From: Pseudocitrobacter cyperus
Lineage (GTDB): Bacteria; Pseudomonadota; Gammaproteobacteria; Enterobacterales; Enterobacteriaceae
Assembly: GCF_039889165.1 (NCBI RefSeq)
Contig: NZ_JAYMYY010000003.1
Coordinates: 186,001 to 250,000, forward strand
Direction of reading: 5' to 3'
Length of the DNA stretch: 64,000 nt
Shown piece after piece: positions 1 through 8,468 of this stretch. Numbering within the stretch: position 1 is the stretch's first letter; every line of letters starts with the position of its first letter. The translations under genes were made by a program, and so were the position numbers. A model generated the notes under the pieces. It searched no databases. It was given only the letters and a program-made list of their open reading frames with translations, and was not told the origin of the DNA.

Positions 1-827
1 CGGACATCCACGTACTGCGTTTCAAGGCGCGGTATCGTCAGACGAGTATCCGGCTCGCTGGTGGAAAGCACCAGCTTAACGTTTTTCCACGCCAGCCCCG
101 AATGCTGACGAATGCTGGCCTTATAGACCAGGCGCAGCGGCTGGTTGATGGCGCTGGCGTGAATATCGTACGAAGGCACCCAGGTGGCTTGCGGCGTCAT
201 ATAACGAACGACGGCATGGCTACTGACCGCTTTTGGGGTATAGATTCGCGCCACAATCTGATTGCGATAAACATCGCCCGAGAAATCGTGTTGCTGACCA
301 CGCTCGTCAATTTCGGTTTCTTTTTCCGCTATCCGTTGTTCCAGCTTACTGGCGGTAAGGAGGAGCTCGCCGTTTCTCTCTTTCACCATCTGAAGGTATT
401 TGCCTACCTCAGCAGCGCTTTTGTTAGTGAGCGAACGGTTATCTTCCAGCACTTTTATTTGCGCATTGATGTTGTTTTTCTCTGCGATAAGCTCCGCAAG
501 CTCCTGCTTCGCGCATGTGAGTTGCTGCTGTAGATCCGCTTTTGGCTGGACGCTTTGCTGTATCAACTGCGAAGAGAGCACGGTGACACCGTTGTCCATG
601 GCGATGGCGATGCTGTCAGAAAGCAAGGAATCGGCAACCTGTGTAAAGGTAATTTCGCTCTCTCCGGCGGGAAGATTGAGGGTCTCTTCACTTTGCAGGC
701 TCGCGCCGCGCAGGTAGACGGTTACTTCTTTAAGCGAAAGCGGCTGCGTAAGCTGCGCAGACCAGGCCGATGAAACAGACGCGCCTGCCAGAAGCAGGGC
801 GAGGGGAAGCGGTTTTAAAATAAACAT
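1..827 (-). CDS. MuiA-like DUF4140/DUF4139 envelope protein (partial, 3' end off the window)
   Basis: Read on the minus strand from ATG at 825-827; 275 codons are visible and the frame is still open at base 1. The first ~24 residues form a signal peptide (MFILKPLPLALLLAG...SAWSA), so the product is exported. Next comes a beta-rich N-terminal region typical of DUF4140 (EVTVYLRGASLQ). Residues ~85-165 are rich in Q, E, K and L and look like a coiled coil. The visible end (TWVPSYDIHA, LVLSTSEPDTR) is the start of a DUF4139 domain. This architecture is that of the mucoidy inhibitor A (MuiA) family, whose biochemical role is not established. It lies downstream of tas on the same strand, behind a terminator. 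In E. coli K-12 this position next to tas holds lplT/aas. The family call is good; the function is unknown. Confidence 0.7.
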   Translation of the reverse strand, partial: MFILKPLPLALLLAGASVSSAWSAQLTQPLSLKEVTVYLRGASLQSEETLNLPAGESEITFTQVADSLLSDSIAIAMDNGVTVLSSQLIQQSVQPKADLQQQLTCAKQELAELIAEKNNINAQIKVLEDNRSLTNKSAAEVGKYLQMVKERNGELLLTASKLEQRIAEKETEIDERGQQHDFSGDVYRNQIVARIYTPKAVSSHAVVRYMTPQATWVPSYDIHASAINQPLRLVYKASIRQHSGLAWKNVKLVLSTSEPDTRLTIPRLETQYVDV

Positions 828-924
828 AGTTGTCCTTAACGAAGAAAAACGCCTGCGTGGCGTGAGTGCAAGTCTATTGCGCATCGTTAAGAAAAACGTG
901 ACAAAAACGTGTGAATGAATTCTG

Positions 925-956
925 AAAAAACGAGGCCCGACGCAAAACGTCAGGCC
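925..956 (-). terminator. Rho-independent terminator of tas
   Basis: On the minus strand, 934-942 and 948-956 form a 9-bp stem with one G-T pair and a 5-base loop. The A run at 925-930 gives the U-tract. It lies a few bases past the tas stop codon and separates tas from the MuiA-like gene. Confidence 0.75.
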
Positions 957-962
957 GGGGAA

Positions 963-2003
963 TTACGGTGCCGGATAGGTATAAACCTGATGCACCGCTT
1001 CAATCTCCGCTAACACCTCTTCGCTCAGCTCAAGATGATAGCTCTCGACGTTGGTTTTCAGTTGGTCAAGCGTGGTGGCGCCCAGCAGGGTGCTGGCGAC
1101 AAACGGCTGACGACGTACAAAAGCCAGCGCCATCTGCGCCGGGTCGAGGCCGTGACGTTTAGCGATATCAACATACGCCGCCACCGCTTTCTGCGCCTGC
1201 TCGCCGCTGTAGCGCGTAAAGCGGCTAAACAGCGTATTGCGCGCCCCGGCGGGTTTCGCGCCGTTGAGGTATTTCCCGGTTAAGGTACCGAAAGCCAGGC
1301 AGGAATATGCCAGCAGTTCCACGCCTTCAAACTGACTCACTTCCGCCAGACCGACTTCATAGCTGCGGTTTAGCAGGCTGTAGGGGTTCTGAATGGTGAC
1401 GATGCGCGGCAGGTCGTGTTTATCCGCCAGATGCTGGTAACGCATCACGCCGAAGGCCGTTTCATTGGAGACGCCGATATAGCGAATTTTCCCGGCGCGC
1501 TGAAATTCGGTAAGCGCGTCCAGGGTTTCCAGCAGGGAAACCGCCGGTGCAGAGTCGGCCCAGCTATAGCCGAGCTTGCCAAAACAGTTGGTTGGGCGCT
1601 GTGGCCAGTGTACCTGGTACAAATCCAGGTAATCTGTTTGCAGACGGGTCAGACTATCGTGCAAGGCTTCGCGGATATTTTTGCGATCCAACGCCTGATT
1701 CGGGCGGATGCCGCTGTCGTTATTGCGCGAAGGGCCGCTCACTTTGGAGGCCAGTATCAGCTTTTCACGATTGCCGCGTTTAGCAATCCAGTTACCGACG
1801 TAAGTCTCGGTTAAACCCTGCGTTTCCGGGCGTGGCGGAACCGGATACATCTCGGCGACATCAATCAGGTTGATACCCTGACTTACGGCATAATCGAGCT
1901 GTGCGTGGGCGTCGGCTTCACTATTTTGTTCACCAAACGTCATAGTGCCCAGCCCAAGCGTGCTTATCTCAAGTGAGCTGTGGGGAATACGGTGGTAGTG
2001 CAT
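963..2003 (-). CDS. tas: Aldo/keto reductase Tas
   Basis: 346 residues, the same length as E. coli Tas. The start is ATG at 2001-2003 (MHYHRIPHSSLE); an upstream in-frame ATG would add eight residues absent from the family. It is an NADPH-dependent (beta/alpha)8 aldo/keto reductase. The catalytic tetrad region is visible: D and Y in NLIDVAEMYP (~residue 50), a K in LILASKVSGP, and H in YQVHWPQRP (~135). The nucleotide-binding end carries TLLGATTLDQLK. In E. coli, extra Tas suppresses a tyrosine/phenylalanine auxotrophy under starvation; the physiological substrate is unknown. It is preceded by ygdR and separated from it by a terminator. Confidence 0.95.
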   Translation of the reverse strand: MHYHRIPHSSLEISTLGLGTMTFGEQNSEADAHAQLDYAVSQGINLIDVAEMYPVPPRPETQGLTETYVGNWIAKRGNREKLILASKVSGPSRNNDSGIRPNQALDRKNIREALHDSLTRLQTDYLDLYQVHWPQRPTNCFGKLGYSWADSAPAVSLLETLDALTEFQRAGKIRYIGVSNETAFGVMRYQHLADKHDLPRIVTIQNPYSLLNRSYEVGLAEVSQFEGVELLAYSCLAFGTLTGKYLNGAKPAGARNTLFSRFTRYSGEQAQKAVAAYVDIAKRHGLDPAQMALAFVRRQPFVASTLLGATTLDQLKTNVESYHLELSEEVLAEIEAVHQVYTYPAP

Positions 2004-2090
2004 AGCCAGCTTCCTTTTTCTGAACAACGTCAGGAAATCCCCGACAAAGGAATATAAAAATGGCAGAGGGAGAGTGAAAGGGGAAGTAAA

Positions 2091-2118
2091 AAATCAAAAA
2101 AGGCCAGCAGGGCTGACC
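2091..2118 (-). terminator. Rho-independent terminator of ygdR
   Basis: On the minus strand, 2112-2118 pairs with 2102-2108 (GGTCAGC/GCTGGCC, one G-T pair, 3-base loop). The A-rich run at about 2091-2101 supplies the U-tract. It lies just past the ygdR stop. Confidence 0.7.
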
Positions 2119-2125
2119 TCTTTTC

Positions 2126-2344
2126 TTAGCGTCTGATGATTTGCGAAACGTCGTCGCGATTGATCTGCATTCTGTTGCCTTGCTGATCTTCATAGCTAAT
2201 CAGCCCGGTGTCGTCGTCGACCTCCGGTTTTCCGTCCGTCAGGATCATTCTGCCATCCTTGGTTGCCATCACATAATCACTGCTGCAACCCGATACTGCA
2301 AAAGCCAAACCCACTGCGGAAATCAACACCGCCCATTTTTTCAT
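2126..2344 (-). CDS. ygdR: Small lipoprotein YgdR
   Basis: 72 residues. The signal peptide MKKWAVLISAVGLAFAVSGC ends in a lipobox with Cys20, so the mature protein is lipid-anchored. The rest is the compact YgdI/YgdR domain, with signatures YVMATKDGRMI, DGKPEVDDDTG and QQGNRMQINRDDV. The domain resembles a small SH3-like beta barrel; its role is unknown. A paralogue, ygdI, lies at 32220-32447 in this same window and shares all three signatures. ygdR is a single gene between its own terminator and that of ygdQ. Confidence 0.93.
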   Translation of the reverse strand: MKKWAVLISAVGLAFAVSGCSSDYVMATKDGRMILTDGKPEVDDDTGLISYEDQQGNRMQINRDDVSQIIRR

Positions 2345-2419
2345 CCTTAATCCCCTTTTATGGCCGCACGTTTATCATTGTAGTGATAACTGATTATTAT
2401 GAGAGCATAAAGCAGGAAA

Positions 2420-2457
2420 GTCTTAAAAAAATAAGACACAGCCCTCAAAAGAGGGCT
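2420..2457 (-). terminator. Terminator of ygdQ
   Basis: The hairpin 2440-2446/2451-2457 (AGCCCTC/GAGGGCT, 4-base loop) is followed on the minus strand by a T-rich run (2425-2431). A second inverted repeat, GTCTTA/TAAGAC at 2420-2437, flanks the T run. It sits ten bases after the ygdQ stop. Confidence 0.65.
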
Positions 2458-2467
2458 GGAGAAGGCG

Positions 2468-3181
2468 TTACAGAGGATTCTTTTTGTTGCGGATAAGGTT
2501 GAGACTTTCGACGCCAATGGAAAAGAACATCGCGAAATAGATGTATCCCTTCGGCACATGAATGTCGAAACTTTCCAGAATCAGGGTGAAACCGACCAGA
2601 ATCAGGAATGAGAGTGCCAGCATTTTCACCGACGGGTGACGGTCGACGAAATCGCCGATCGGACGTGCGGCAAACATCATTACCCCGACAGCAATCACCA
2701 CCGCCGCCATCATAATGAACAGATGATCGGACAGACCCACGGCGGTGATCACAGAGTCGAGGCTGAAAATAATATCCAGCAGCATGATCTGAACAATAGC
2801 GCCGAGGAATGAGTGAACGTTGGTTTTTAACCCTTCTTCATCGCCTTCTATCGACTCGTGGATCTCTTTACTCGCTTTCCAGATAAGGAACAGCCCGCCG
2901 AGCAACAGGATGAGATCGCGAAAAGAGACATCCTGACCCAATACGCTGAACAGGGGATGGGTCAGTTTCACTACCCACGCGATGGATGCAAGCAGCGCCA
3001 GGCGCATGATCATCGCCCCCAGCAAGCCTATGCGTCTGGCATGGGCACGCTGTGCCGTCGGGAGTTTAGCAACTACCAGCGAGAGAAAAATAATGTTGTC
3101 GATCCCAAGGACGATCTCCAGAAGCGTCAGGGTACCCAGCGCCAGCCAGGCGTTAGGATCGGTTATCCATGCAAATAACAT
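2468..3181 (-). CDS. ygdQ: TerC-family inner-membrane protein YgdQ
   Basis: 237 residues starting MLFAWITDPNAWLAL. There are about seven hydrophobic segments. The TerC-family acidic motifs inside membrane helices are present: EIVLGIDNIIF (~residue 21) and DIIFSLDSVITA (~135). TerC proteins are integral membrane proteins linked to metal (often manganese) efflux or homeostasis; YgdQ itself has no firmly established substrate. It follows mutH on the same strand after a 64-base gap and ends at a strong terminator, so mutH-ygdQ may be cotranscribed. Confidence 0.92.
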   Translation of the reverse strand: MLFAWITDPNAWLALGTLTLLEIVLGIDNIIFLSLVVAKLPTAQRAHARRIGLLGAMIMRLALLASIAWVVKLTHPLFSVLGQDVSFRDLILLLGGLFLIWKASKEIHESIEGDEEGLKTNVHSFLGAIVQIMLLDIIFSLDSVITAVGLSDHLFIMMAAVVIAVGVMMFAARPIGDFVDRHPSVKMLALSFLILVGFTLILESFDIHVPKGYIYFAMFFSIGVESLNLIRNKKNPL

Positions 3182-3245
3182 CTATCAAATCCTGCCAAAA
3201 ACGAAAGCGACAAGTATAAGCTTCCGGAGCGGCAGGGTAAAAATA

Positions 3246-3941
3246 TTAATGCGGTTGCAGCATGAAGTGGCGGGCCAGCAGGGCGGCAGTGAAGTTTTTC
3301 TTCAGATAGAAACCGCGCGGTAGCGTCAGAATAGGCTCGCCATGCGCGCCAATAGCTTCCGTCAGCGCCTTGCTGTTGGCGGCTTTAGGACGTAGCTGCA
3401 ATACCTCGCCGTGGCGGGCGGTGATTTTCTCCACCTGACCCAGCACGATGAGATCCATCAACTCTTCCCAGTCCATTTGTAGCTGGCGGTCTTCTTCTGC
3501 GCTCGGCGTCCACAGCAGCGGTGAACCGACCCGGCGTTCAGCCAGTGGAATGGCGCGCTCGCCTTCAACCGGGATCCACAACACACACTTTAGCTTATGG
3601 CGAACGTGGCTGTTCTCCCAGGTCACGCCGGTATTACCGGTCAGGGGCGCGACGCAGACAAAGGTGGTTTCCAGCGGTCGGCCCAGGCTGTCGATGGGGA
3701 TTGTTTTGAGCTCCACGCCCAACGCGGCGAAATCCTGCTCGGGTTTACTTCCTGCGCTGGCGCCCAGCCAAAGCTCCAGCAGTACGCCAATCCAGCCTTT
3801 ATCACGCTTTAAATCTTTGGGAATGGGCATCCCCGCCATCGCCGCCAGTTCTCCCAACGAATACCCAGCCAGACGTTGCGCCTGTGTTAATAACTCAGCC
3901 TGAGTTTGTGGGGAAGAGGCCAATGGAAGAAGGGCTGACAT
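3246..3941 (-). CDS. mutH: DNA mismatch repair endonuclease MutH
   Basis: 231 residues; the start chosen is ATG at 3939-3941 (MSALLPLASSPQ), which matches the family N terminus. An ATG seven codons upstream is also in frame. MutH nicks the unmethylated strand at hemimethylated GATC sites when activated by MutS and MutL. The PD-(D/E)xK-type active site is visible in KPEQDFAALGVELKTI (D, E and K at about 72, 79 and 81). The C-terminal FYLKKNFTAALLARHF helix, which couples to MutL, is intact. The upstream region is DARS2, and rppH is divergent. Confidence 0.97.
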   Translation of the reverse strand: MSALLPLASSPQTQAELLTQAQRLAGYSLGELAAMAGMPIPKDLKRDKGWIGVLLELWLGASAGSKPEQDFAALGVELKTIPIDSLGRPLETTFVCVAPLTGNTGVTWENSHVRHKLKCVLWIPVEGERAIPLAERRVGSPLLWTPSAEEDRQLQMDWEELMDLIVLGQVEKITARHGEVLQLRPKAANSKALTEAIGAHGEPILTLPRGFYLKKNFTAALLARHFMLQPH

Positions 3942-3979
3942 GGTATTAAACCTTTTGTTCAAAAAAAGAGCGAGAGTTT

Positions 3980-4460
3980 TGCACAGTGTGGATAGAGTTT
4001 AACTTTTTCTGAGTAAAGATGCCAATATGATGATTAATATAGCTTTTTTTCTCTATTTTCTTCATGAAAAAGTCGTAGAAAAAAGGTTTTCCAATTCTGG
4101 TCACTGGCAATGAACAGGATCTTACACCCTGTTATCCACAGAAAAATGGGATAACTGGGGAAAAGCCCCACTACTGTTTCCATTTACAGCCTTGACGTGC
4201 GATGAAAATCGAAATTTTGCACAAAAGATGTCTAAGATGCTGGCACAATCTGTGGATAAAATCGGCGTTGCTCGATCTTTCATCAATCAAAGGATCGGTA
4301 ATGTGATGATCGTCACGTTATGATGTGATAACTGATAAGTGATGCCAATAAGTTTATGAAAAATAGCATTTTGCTGAGATGCTCTTATCTCTGATGATTA
4401 GGAGTACTCCGGGTTTTCCCTGGTTAATTCCATACTTCTTCACAACTCTATCCACAGAAA
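3980..4460. other. DARS2 DnaA-reactivating sequence (mutH-rppH intergenic)
   Basis: The 683-base gap between mutH and rppH is where E. coli carries DARS2, a site that promotes exchange of ADP for ATP on DnaA and so helps initiate replication. Perfect DnaA boxes (TTATCCACA) are at 4132-4140 (+) and 4251-4259 (-). One-mismatch boxes (CTATCCACA) are at 3987-3995 (-) and 4448-4456 (+). A degenerate box (TTATCCCAT) at 4146-4154 (-) sits head-to-head with the first perfect box, five bases away, which resembles the DARS core arrangement. IHF and Fis sites are expected here but I could not place them. The mutH and rppH promoters must share this gap. The call rests on position plus boxes. Confidence 0.8.
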
Positions 4461-4624
4461 AAGTGAATAAAATTGCCTTTGCGCACCATCCTCTGTTTAT
4501 AACTCTGATGATTACTGTGAGTTATTCAAATGTTATTCGTTGTGAGCGGGGTGAGAGAGTGGTTTACCGTTTCCGGGGAGTATGAAACAATCATTCACAT
4601 TGAAGCTTATGTTGAGGTAGTCCG

Positions 4625-5155
4625 GTGATTGATGACGATGGCTACCGCCCAAATGTTGGCATTGTAATTTGCAACCGTCAGGGCCAGGTAATGTGGGCCC
4701 GACGCTATGGTCAGCACTCCTGGCAATTCCCGCAGGGCGGGATAAATCCAGGAGAAACCGCAGAACAGGCGATGTATCGGGAACTGTTTGAAGAAGTGGG
4801 GTTAAGCCGCAAGGATGTGCGGATCCTCGCTTCAACCCGAAACTGGTTGCGTTACAAGTTACCGAAACGTTTGGTGCGTTGGGACACAAAGCCGGTTTGT
4901 ATCGGCCAGAAGCAGAAGTGGTTTCTCTTGCAGTTGATCGGCAATGACGCAGATATCAATATGCAAACCAGCAGCACGCCGGAATTTGATGGCTGGCGCT
5001 GGGTGAGTTACTGGTATCCGGTGCGTCAGGTCGTCTCGTTTAAGCGTGATGTCTACCGCCGGGTGATGAAAGAGTTCGCCAGTGTGGTGATGGCGCTCGC
5101 GGAAAGCAACTCCAGGCCGCAGAACGCCCCCGCTTATCGACGTAAAAGAGGTTAA
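4625..5155 (+). CDS. rppH: RNA pyrophosphohydrolase RppH
   Basis: 176 residues starting at GTG (4625-4627, MIDDDGYRPNVG), the start used in E. coli. RppH removes pyrophosphate from 5'-triphosphorylated mRNA (and acts on diphosphorylated ends), opening transcripts to RNase E decay; it also hydrolyses diadenosine polyphosphates. The Nudix box is complete at ~38-60 (GGINPGETAEQAMYRELFEE, then VGL). The C-terminal basic tail ends AYRRKRG. ptsP starts 12 bases after its stop, so the two are probably cotranscribed. Confidence 0.97.
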   Translation: MIDDDGYRPNVGIVICNRQGQVMWARRYGQHSWQFPQGGINPGETAEQAMYRELFEEVGLSRKDVRILASTRNWLRYKLPKRLVRWDTKPVCIGQKQKWFLLQLIGNDADINMQTSSTPEFDGWRWVSYWYPVRQVVSFKRDVYRRVMKEFASVVMALAESNSRPQNAPAYRRKRG

Positions 5156-5167
5156 GCCACGCACATT

Positions 5168-7414
5168 ATGCTCACTCGCTTACGCGAAATAGTCGAGAAG
5201 GTGGCCAGCGCGCCGCGTTTGAATGAGGCGCTGGATATTCTGGTAACGGATATCTGCCTGGCGATGGAAACCGAGGTTTGCTCGGTTTACCTGGCCGACC
5301 ATGATCGACGCAGTTACTACCTGATGGCGACGCGCGGGTTAAAAAAACCGCGCGGTCGCACAGTCACGCTCGCTTTTGATGAAGGCATCGTTGGGCTGGT
5401 GGGTCGGCTGGCTGAACCCATCAACCTGGCGGATGCGCAAAAACACCCCAGCTTTAAATATATCCCCTCCGTAAAAGAAGAGCGCTTCCGCGCGTTTCTC
5501 GGCGTACCGATTATTCAGCGCCGCCAGCTACTGGGCGTACTGGTCGTTCAGCAGCGAGAGCTGCGTCAGTATGACGAAAGCGAAGAGTCTTTCCTGGTCA
5601 CTCTTGCGACGCAGATGGCGGCGATTCTTTCCCAGTCACAACTGACGGCACTGTTTGGTCAATATCGTCAGACGCGTATTCGCGCCCTTCCGGCATCGTC
5701 CGGCGTGGCAATCGCAGAAGGCTGGATGGATGCGACGTTACCGCTGATGGAGCAGGTATACGAAGCCTCGACGCTCGACACAGCCCTGGAGCGCGAGCGG
5801 TTGACCGGCGCGCTGGAAGAGGCGGCCAACGAGTTCCGACGTTACAGCAAACGTTACGCTGCCGGGGCGCAAAAAGAGACTGCCGCGATTTTCGACCTCT
5901 ATTCGCATCTGCTGTCTGATGCCAGCCTGCGCCGGGCGCTGTTTGCTGAAGTGGATAAAGGTTCGGTGGCCGAATGGGCGGTCAAAAAGGTGGTGGAGAA
6001 ATTCGCTGAACAGTTTGCCGCGCTAAGCGACGGTTATCTGAAAGAGCGGGCGGGCGACCTGCGCACGCTGGGCCAGCGCCTGCTGTTTCACCTTGATGAC
6101 ACCATTCAGGGCGCGAACGCCTGGCCGGAGCGCTTTGTGTTGGTGGCCGATGAACTCTCGGCGACCACGCTTGCGGAAGTACCGCAAGACAGAATGGTCG
6201 GCGTGGTGGTGCGCGATGGCGCGGCCAACTCCCATGCGGCGATTATGGTGCGCGCGCTCGGCATTCCTACCGTCATGGGCGCGGACATTCAACCTTCGGT
6301 ACTGCATGGCCGTACTCTGGTGGTGGACGGATATCGCGGCGAGTTGCTGGTTGACCCTGAACCGATCCTGATTCAGGAATATCAACGGCTTATCAGCGAA
6401 GAACATGAACTGAGCCGCATTGCGGAAGATGATGTCGAACGCCCGGCGCAGCTTAAAAGCGGCGAGCGGGTGAAAGTGATGCTCAACGCAGGCCTCAGCC
6501 CGGAACACGAAGAGAAACAGGGTCGCCGAATCGACGGTATTGGCCTCTATCGCACAGAAATCCCCTTTATGCTGCAAAGCGGGTTTCCGTCGGAAGAGGA
6601 GCAGGTCGCGCAGTACCAGGGCATGCTGCAGATGTTTAATGACAAACCGGTCACGCTGCGCACTCTTGACGTCGGCGCGGATAAACAACTGCCGTATATG
6701 CCGATAAGCGAAGAGAACCCATGCCTGGGTTGGCGTGGGATCCGCATTACGCTCGATCAGCCGGAGATCTTCCTGATCCAGGTGCGCGCCATGCTGCGCG
6801 CCAATGCGGCGACGGGCAATCTCAGTATTTTGCTGCCAATGGTTACCAGCCTTGATGAGATCGACGAGGCGCGCCGTTTGATTGATCGTGCCGGGCGTGA
6901 AGTGGAAGAGATGATCGGCTATGCGATCCCGAAACCGCGTATTGGCATCATGCTGGAAGTACCGTCGATGGTATTTATGCTGCCGCATCTGGCGAATCGC
7001 ATCGACTTTATCTCTGTGGGTACCAACGATCTCACCCAGTATATCCTGGCGGTGGATCGCAACAATACGCGGGTGGCGAGTATCTACGATAGCCTGCATC
7101 CGGCCATGCTGCGCGTACTCTCGATGGTGGTGCAGGAAGCGGAACGCTACGATATCGATCTTCGCCTGTGCGGTGAAATGGCGGGCGACCCGATGTGCGT
7201 TACGCTACTGATTGGCATGGGTTTCCGTCATTTATCGATGAACGGACGCTCGGTGGCGCGTGTCAAATATCTGCTGCGCAATATCGATCTTGAAGAAGCG
7301 CAAACCCTGGCGCAACGAAGTCTTGAAGCACAACTGGCAACGGAGGTGCGTCACCAGGTGGCCGCGTTTATGGAACGTCGTGGGCTGGGCGGGTTGATTC
7401 GCGGGGGGCGGTGA
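5168..7414 (+). CDS. ptsP: Phosphoenolpyruvate-protein phosphotransferase PtsP (enzyme I-Ntr)
   Basis: 748 residues, the E. coli length. It is the first enzyme of the nitrogen-related PTS, passing phosphate from PEP to NPr and on to EIIA-Ntr, which affects potassium, nitrogen and envelope regulation. A GAF domain occupies ~1-165. The EI N-terminal domain follows, with the phosphohistidine motif GAANSHAAIMVRALGIP near residue 356. The PEP-binding barrel includes GIGLYRTEIPFM, LRTLDVGADK, VGTNDLTQY and the LCGEMAGDP motif with its active-site Cys. It lies directly behind rppH as in E. coli, and lgt follows after a 175-base gap with its own promoter space. Confidence 0.97.
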   Translation: MLTRLREIVEKVASAPRLNEALDILVTDICLAMETEVCSVYLADHDRRSYYLMATRGLKKPRGRTVTLAFDEGIVGLVGRLAEPINLADAQKHPSFKYIPSVKEERFRAFLGVPIIQRRQLLGVLVVQQRELRQYDESEESFLVTLATQMAAILSQSQLTALFGQYRQTRIRALPASSGVAIAEGWMDATLPLMEQVYEASTLDTALERERLTGALEEAANEFRRYSKRYAAGAQKETAAIFDLYSHLLSDASLRRALFAEVDKGSVAEWAVKKVVEKFAEQFAALSDGYLKERAGDLRTLGQRLLFHLDDTIQGANAWPERFVLVADELSATTLAEVPQDRMVGVVVRDGAANSHAAIMVRALGIPTVMGADIQPSVLHGRTLVVDGYRGELLVDPEPILIQEYQRLISEEHELSRIAEDDVERPAQLKSGERVKVMLNAGLSPEHEEKQGRRIDGIGLYRTEIPFMLQSGFPSEEEQVAQYQGMLQMFNDKPVTLRTLDVGADKQLPYMPISEENPCLGWRGIRITLDQPEIFLIQVRAMLRANAATGNLSILLPMVTSLDEIDEARRLIDRAGREVEEMIGYAIPKPRIGIMLEVPSMVFMLPHLANRIDFISVGTNDLTQYILAVDRNNTRVASIYDSLHPAMLRVLSMVVQEAERYDIDLRLCGEMAGDPMCVTLLIGMGFRHLSMNGRSVARVKYLLRNIDLEEAQTLAQRSLEAQLATEVRHQVAAFMERRGLGGLIRGGR

Positions 7415-7589
7415 ACGGGGGGATGGGCGCGCTGATGTCCTCTCCCTATACACATCTTTTACATCTTCCCCGCATCATCTCGCGCGCGCCTTGTGCTATC
7501 ATTCGCACCTTTGGCGCGCCTGCTCCCTGCTGGCGCACATCTCTACCGCTGACCACTTTCGGCGGAATAACAAGAACTTGTGGTGACAG

Positions 7590-8462
7590 ATGAATAGTGG
7601 GTATCTGCATTTCCCGGAATTTGACCCGGTGATTTTTTCCATCGGACCGGTTGCGCTGCACTGGTACGGCGTGATGTATCTGGTTGGCTTCGTCTTTGCG
7701 ATGTGGCTGGCGGGGCGCCGGGCCAATCGTCCGGGTAGCGGTTGGACGAAAAACGAAGTTGAAAACCTGCTCTATGCGGGCTTCCTCGGGGTCTTCCTGG
7801 GCGGACGTATCGGCTATGTCCTGTTCTATAACTTCGACCTGTTCCTGAGCGATCCACTCTATCTGTTCCGCGTTTGGGATGGCGGCATGTCGTTCCACGG
7901 CGGGTTGATTGGCGTGATTATCGTGATGATCATCTTCGCGAAGCGCACCAAACGTACCTTCTTCCAGGTCTCTGATTTTATTGCTCCGCTGATCCCGTTC
8001 GGCCTTGGCGCCGGGCGTCTGGGCAACTTTATCAACGGTGAATTGTGGGGGCGTGTCGACCCGAGTTTCAAATACACGATGCTCTTCCCTGGCTCTCGCG
8101 CTGAAGATCTGTCGTTGCTGCCTTCACACCCTGAATGGCAGACGTTGTTCGACACATATGGCTCTCTGCCTCGTCATATGTCGCAGCTTTATGAAATGGC
8201 GCTGGAAGGCGTGGTGCTGTTCCTGATCCTCAACTGGTTTATCCGCAAACCGCGCCCGGCGGGTTCGGTCTCTGGCCTGTTCCTGATTGGCTATGGCCTG
8301 TTCCGCATCATCGTTGAGTTCTTCCGCCAGCCGGATGCGCAGTTTACCGGCACATGGGTTCAGTACATCAGCATGGGGCAGATCCTTTCCATTCCGATGG
8401 TGCTTGCGGGTATCATGATGATGGTCTGGGCATTTCGCCGTCCGCAGCAACACGTCTCCTGA
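7590..8462 (+). CDS. lgt: Prolipoprotein diacylglyceryl transferase Lgt
   Basis: 290 residues with seven predicted membrane helices. It moves a diacylglyceryl group from phosphatidylglycerol to the lipobox cysteine of prolipoproteins, the first step of lipoprotein maturation in the inner membrane. Family motifs are visible: LHWYGVMYL, GGRIGYVLFYN, GMSFHGGLIGV (with the essential His) and the signature GRLGNFINGELWGR (essential Arg and Asn). thyA starts six bases after its stop, a coupling conserved in enterobacteria. Substrates encoded in this window include YgdR, YgdI, MltA and the orphan lipoprotein at 26.6 kb. Confidence 0.97.
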   Translation: MNSGYLHFPEFDPVIFSIGPVALHWYGVMYLVGFVFAMWLAGRRANRPGSGWTKNEVENLLYAGFLGVFLGGRIGYVLFYNFDLFLSDPLYLFRVWDGGMSFHGGLIGVIIVMIIFAKRTKRTFFQVSDFIAPLIPFGLGAGRLGNFINGELWGRVDPSFKYTMLFPGSRAEDLSLLPSHPEWQTLFDTYGSLPRHMSQLYEMALEGVVLFLILNWFIRKPRPAGSVSGLFLIGYGLFRIIVEFFRQPDAQFTGTWVQYISMGQILSIPMVLAGIMMMVWAFRRPQQHVS

Positions 8463-8468
8463 GGAATC

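Noticed and set aside
6023..7099. 358-codon minus-strand frame
   Set aside because: Antisense shadow of ptsP; no family features, basic and His-rich composition typical of complements of GC-rich genes.
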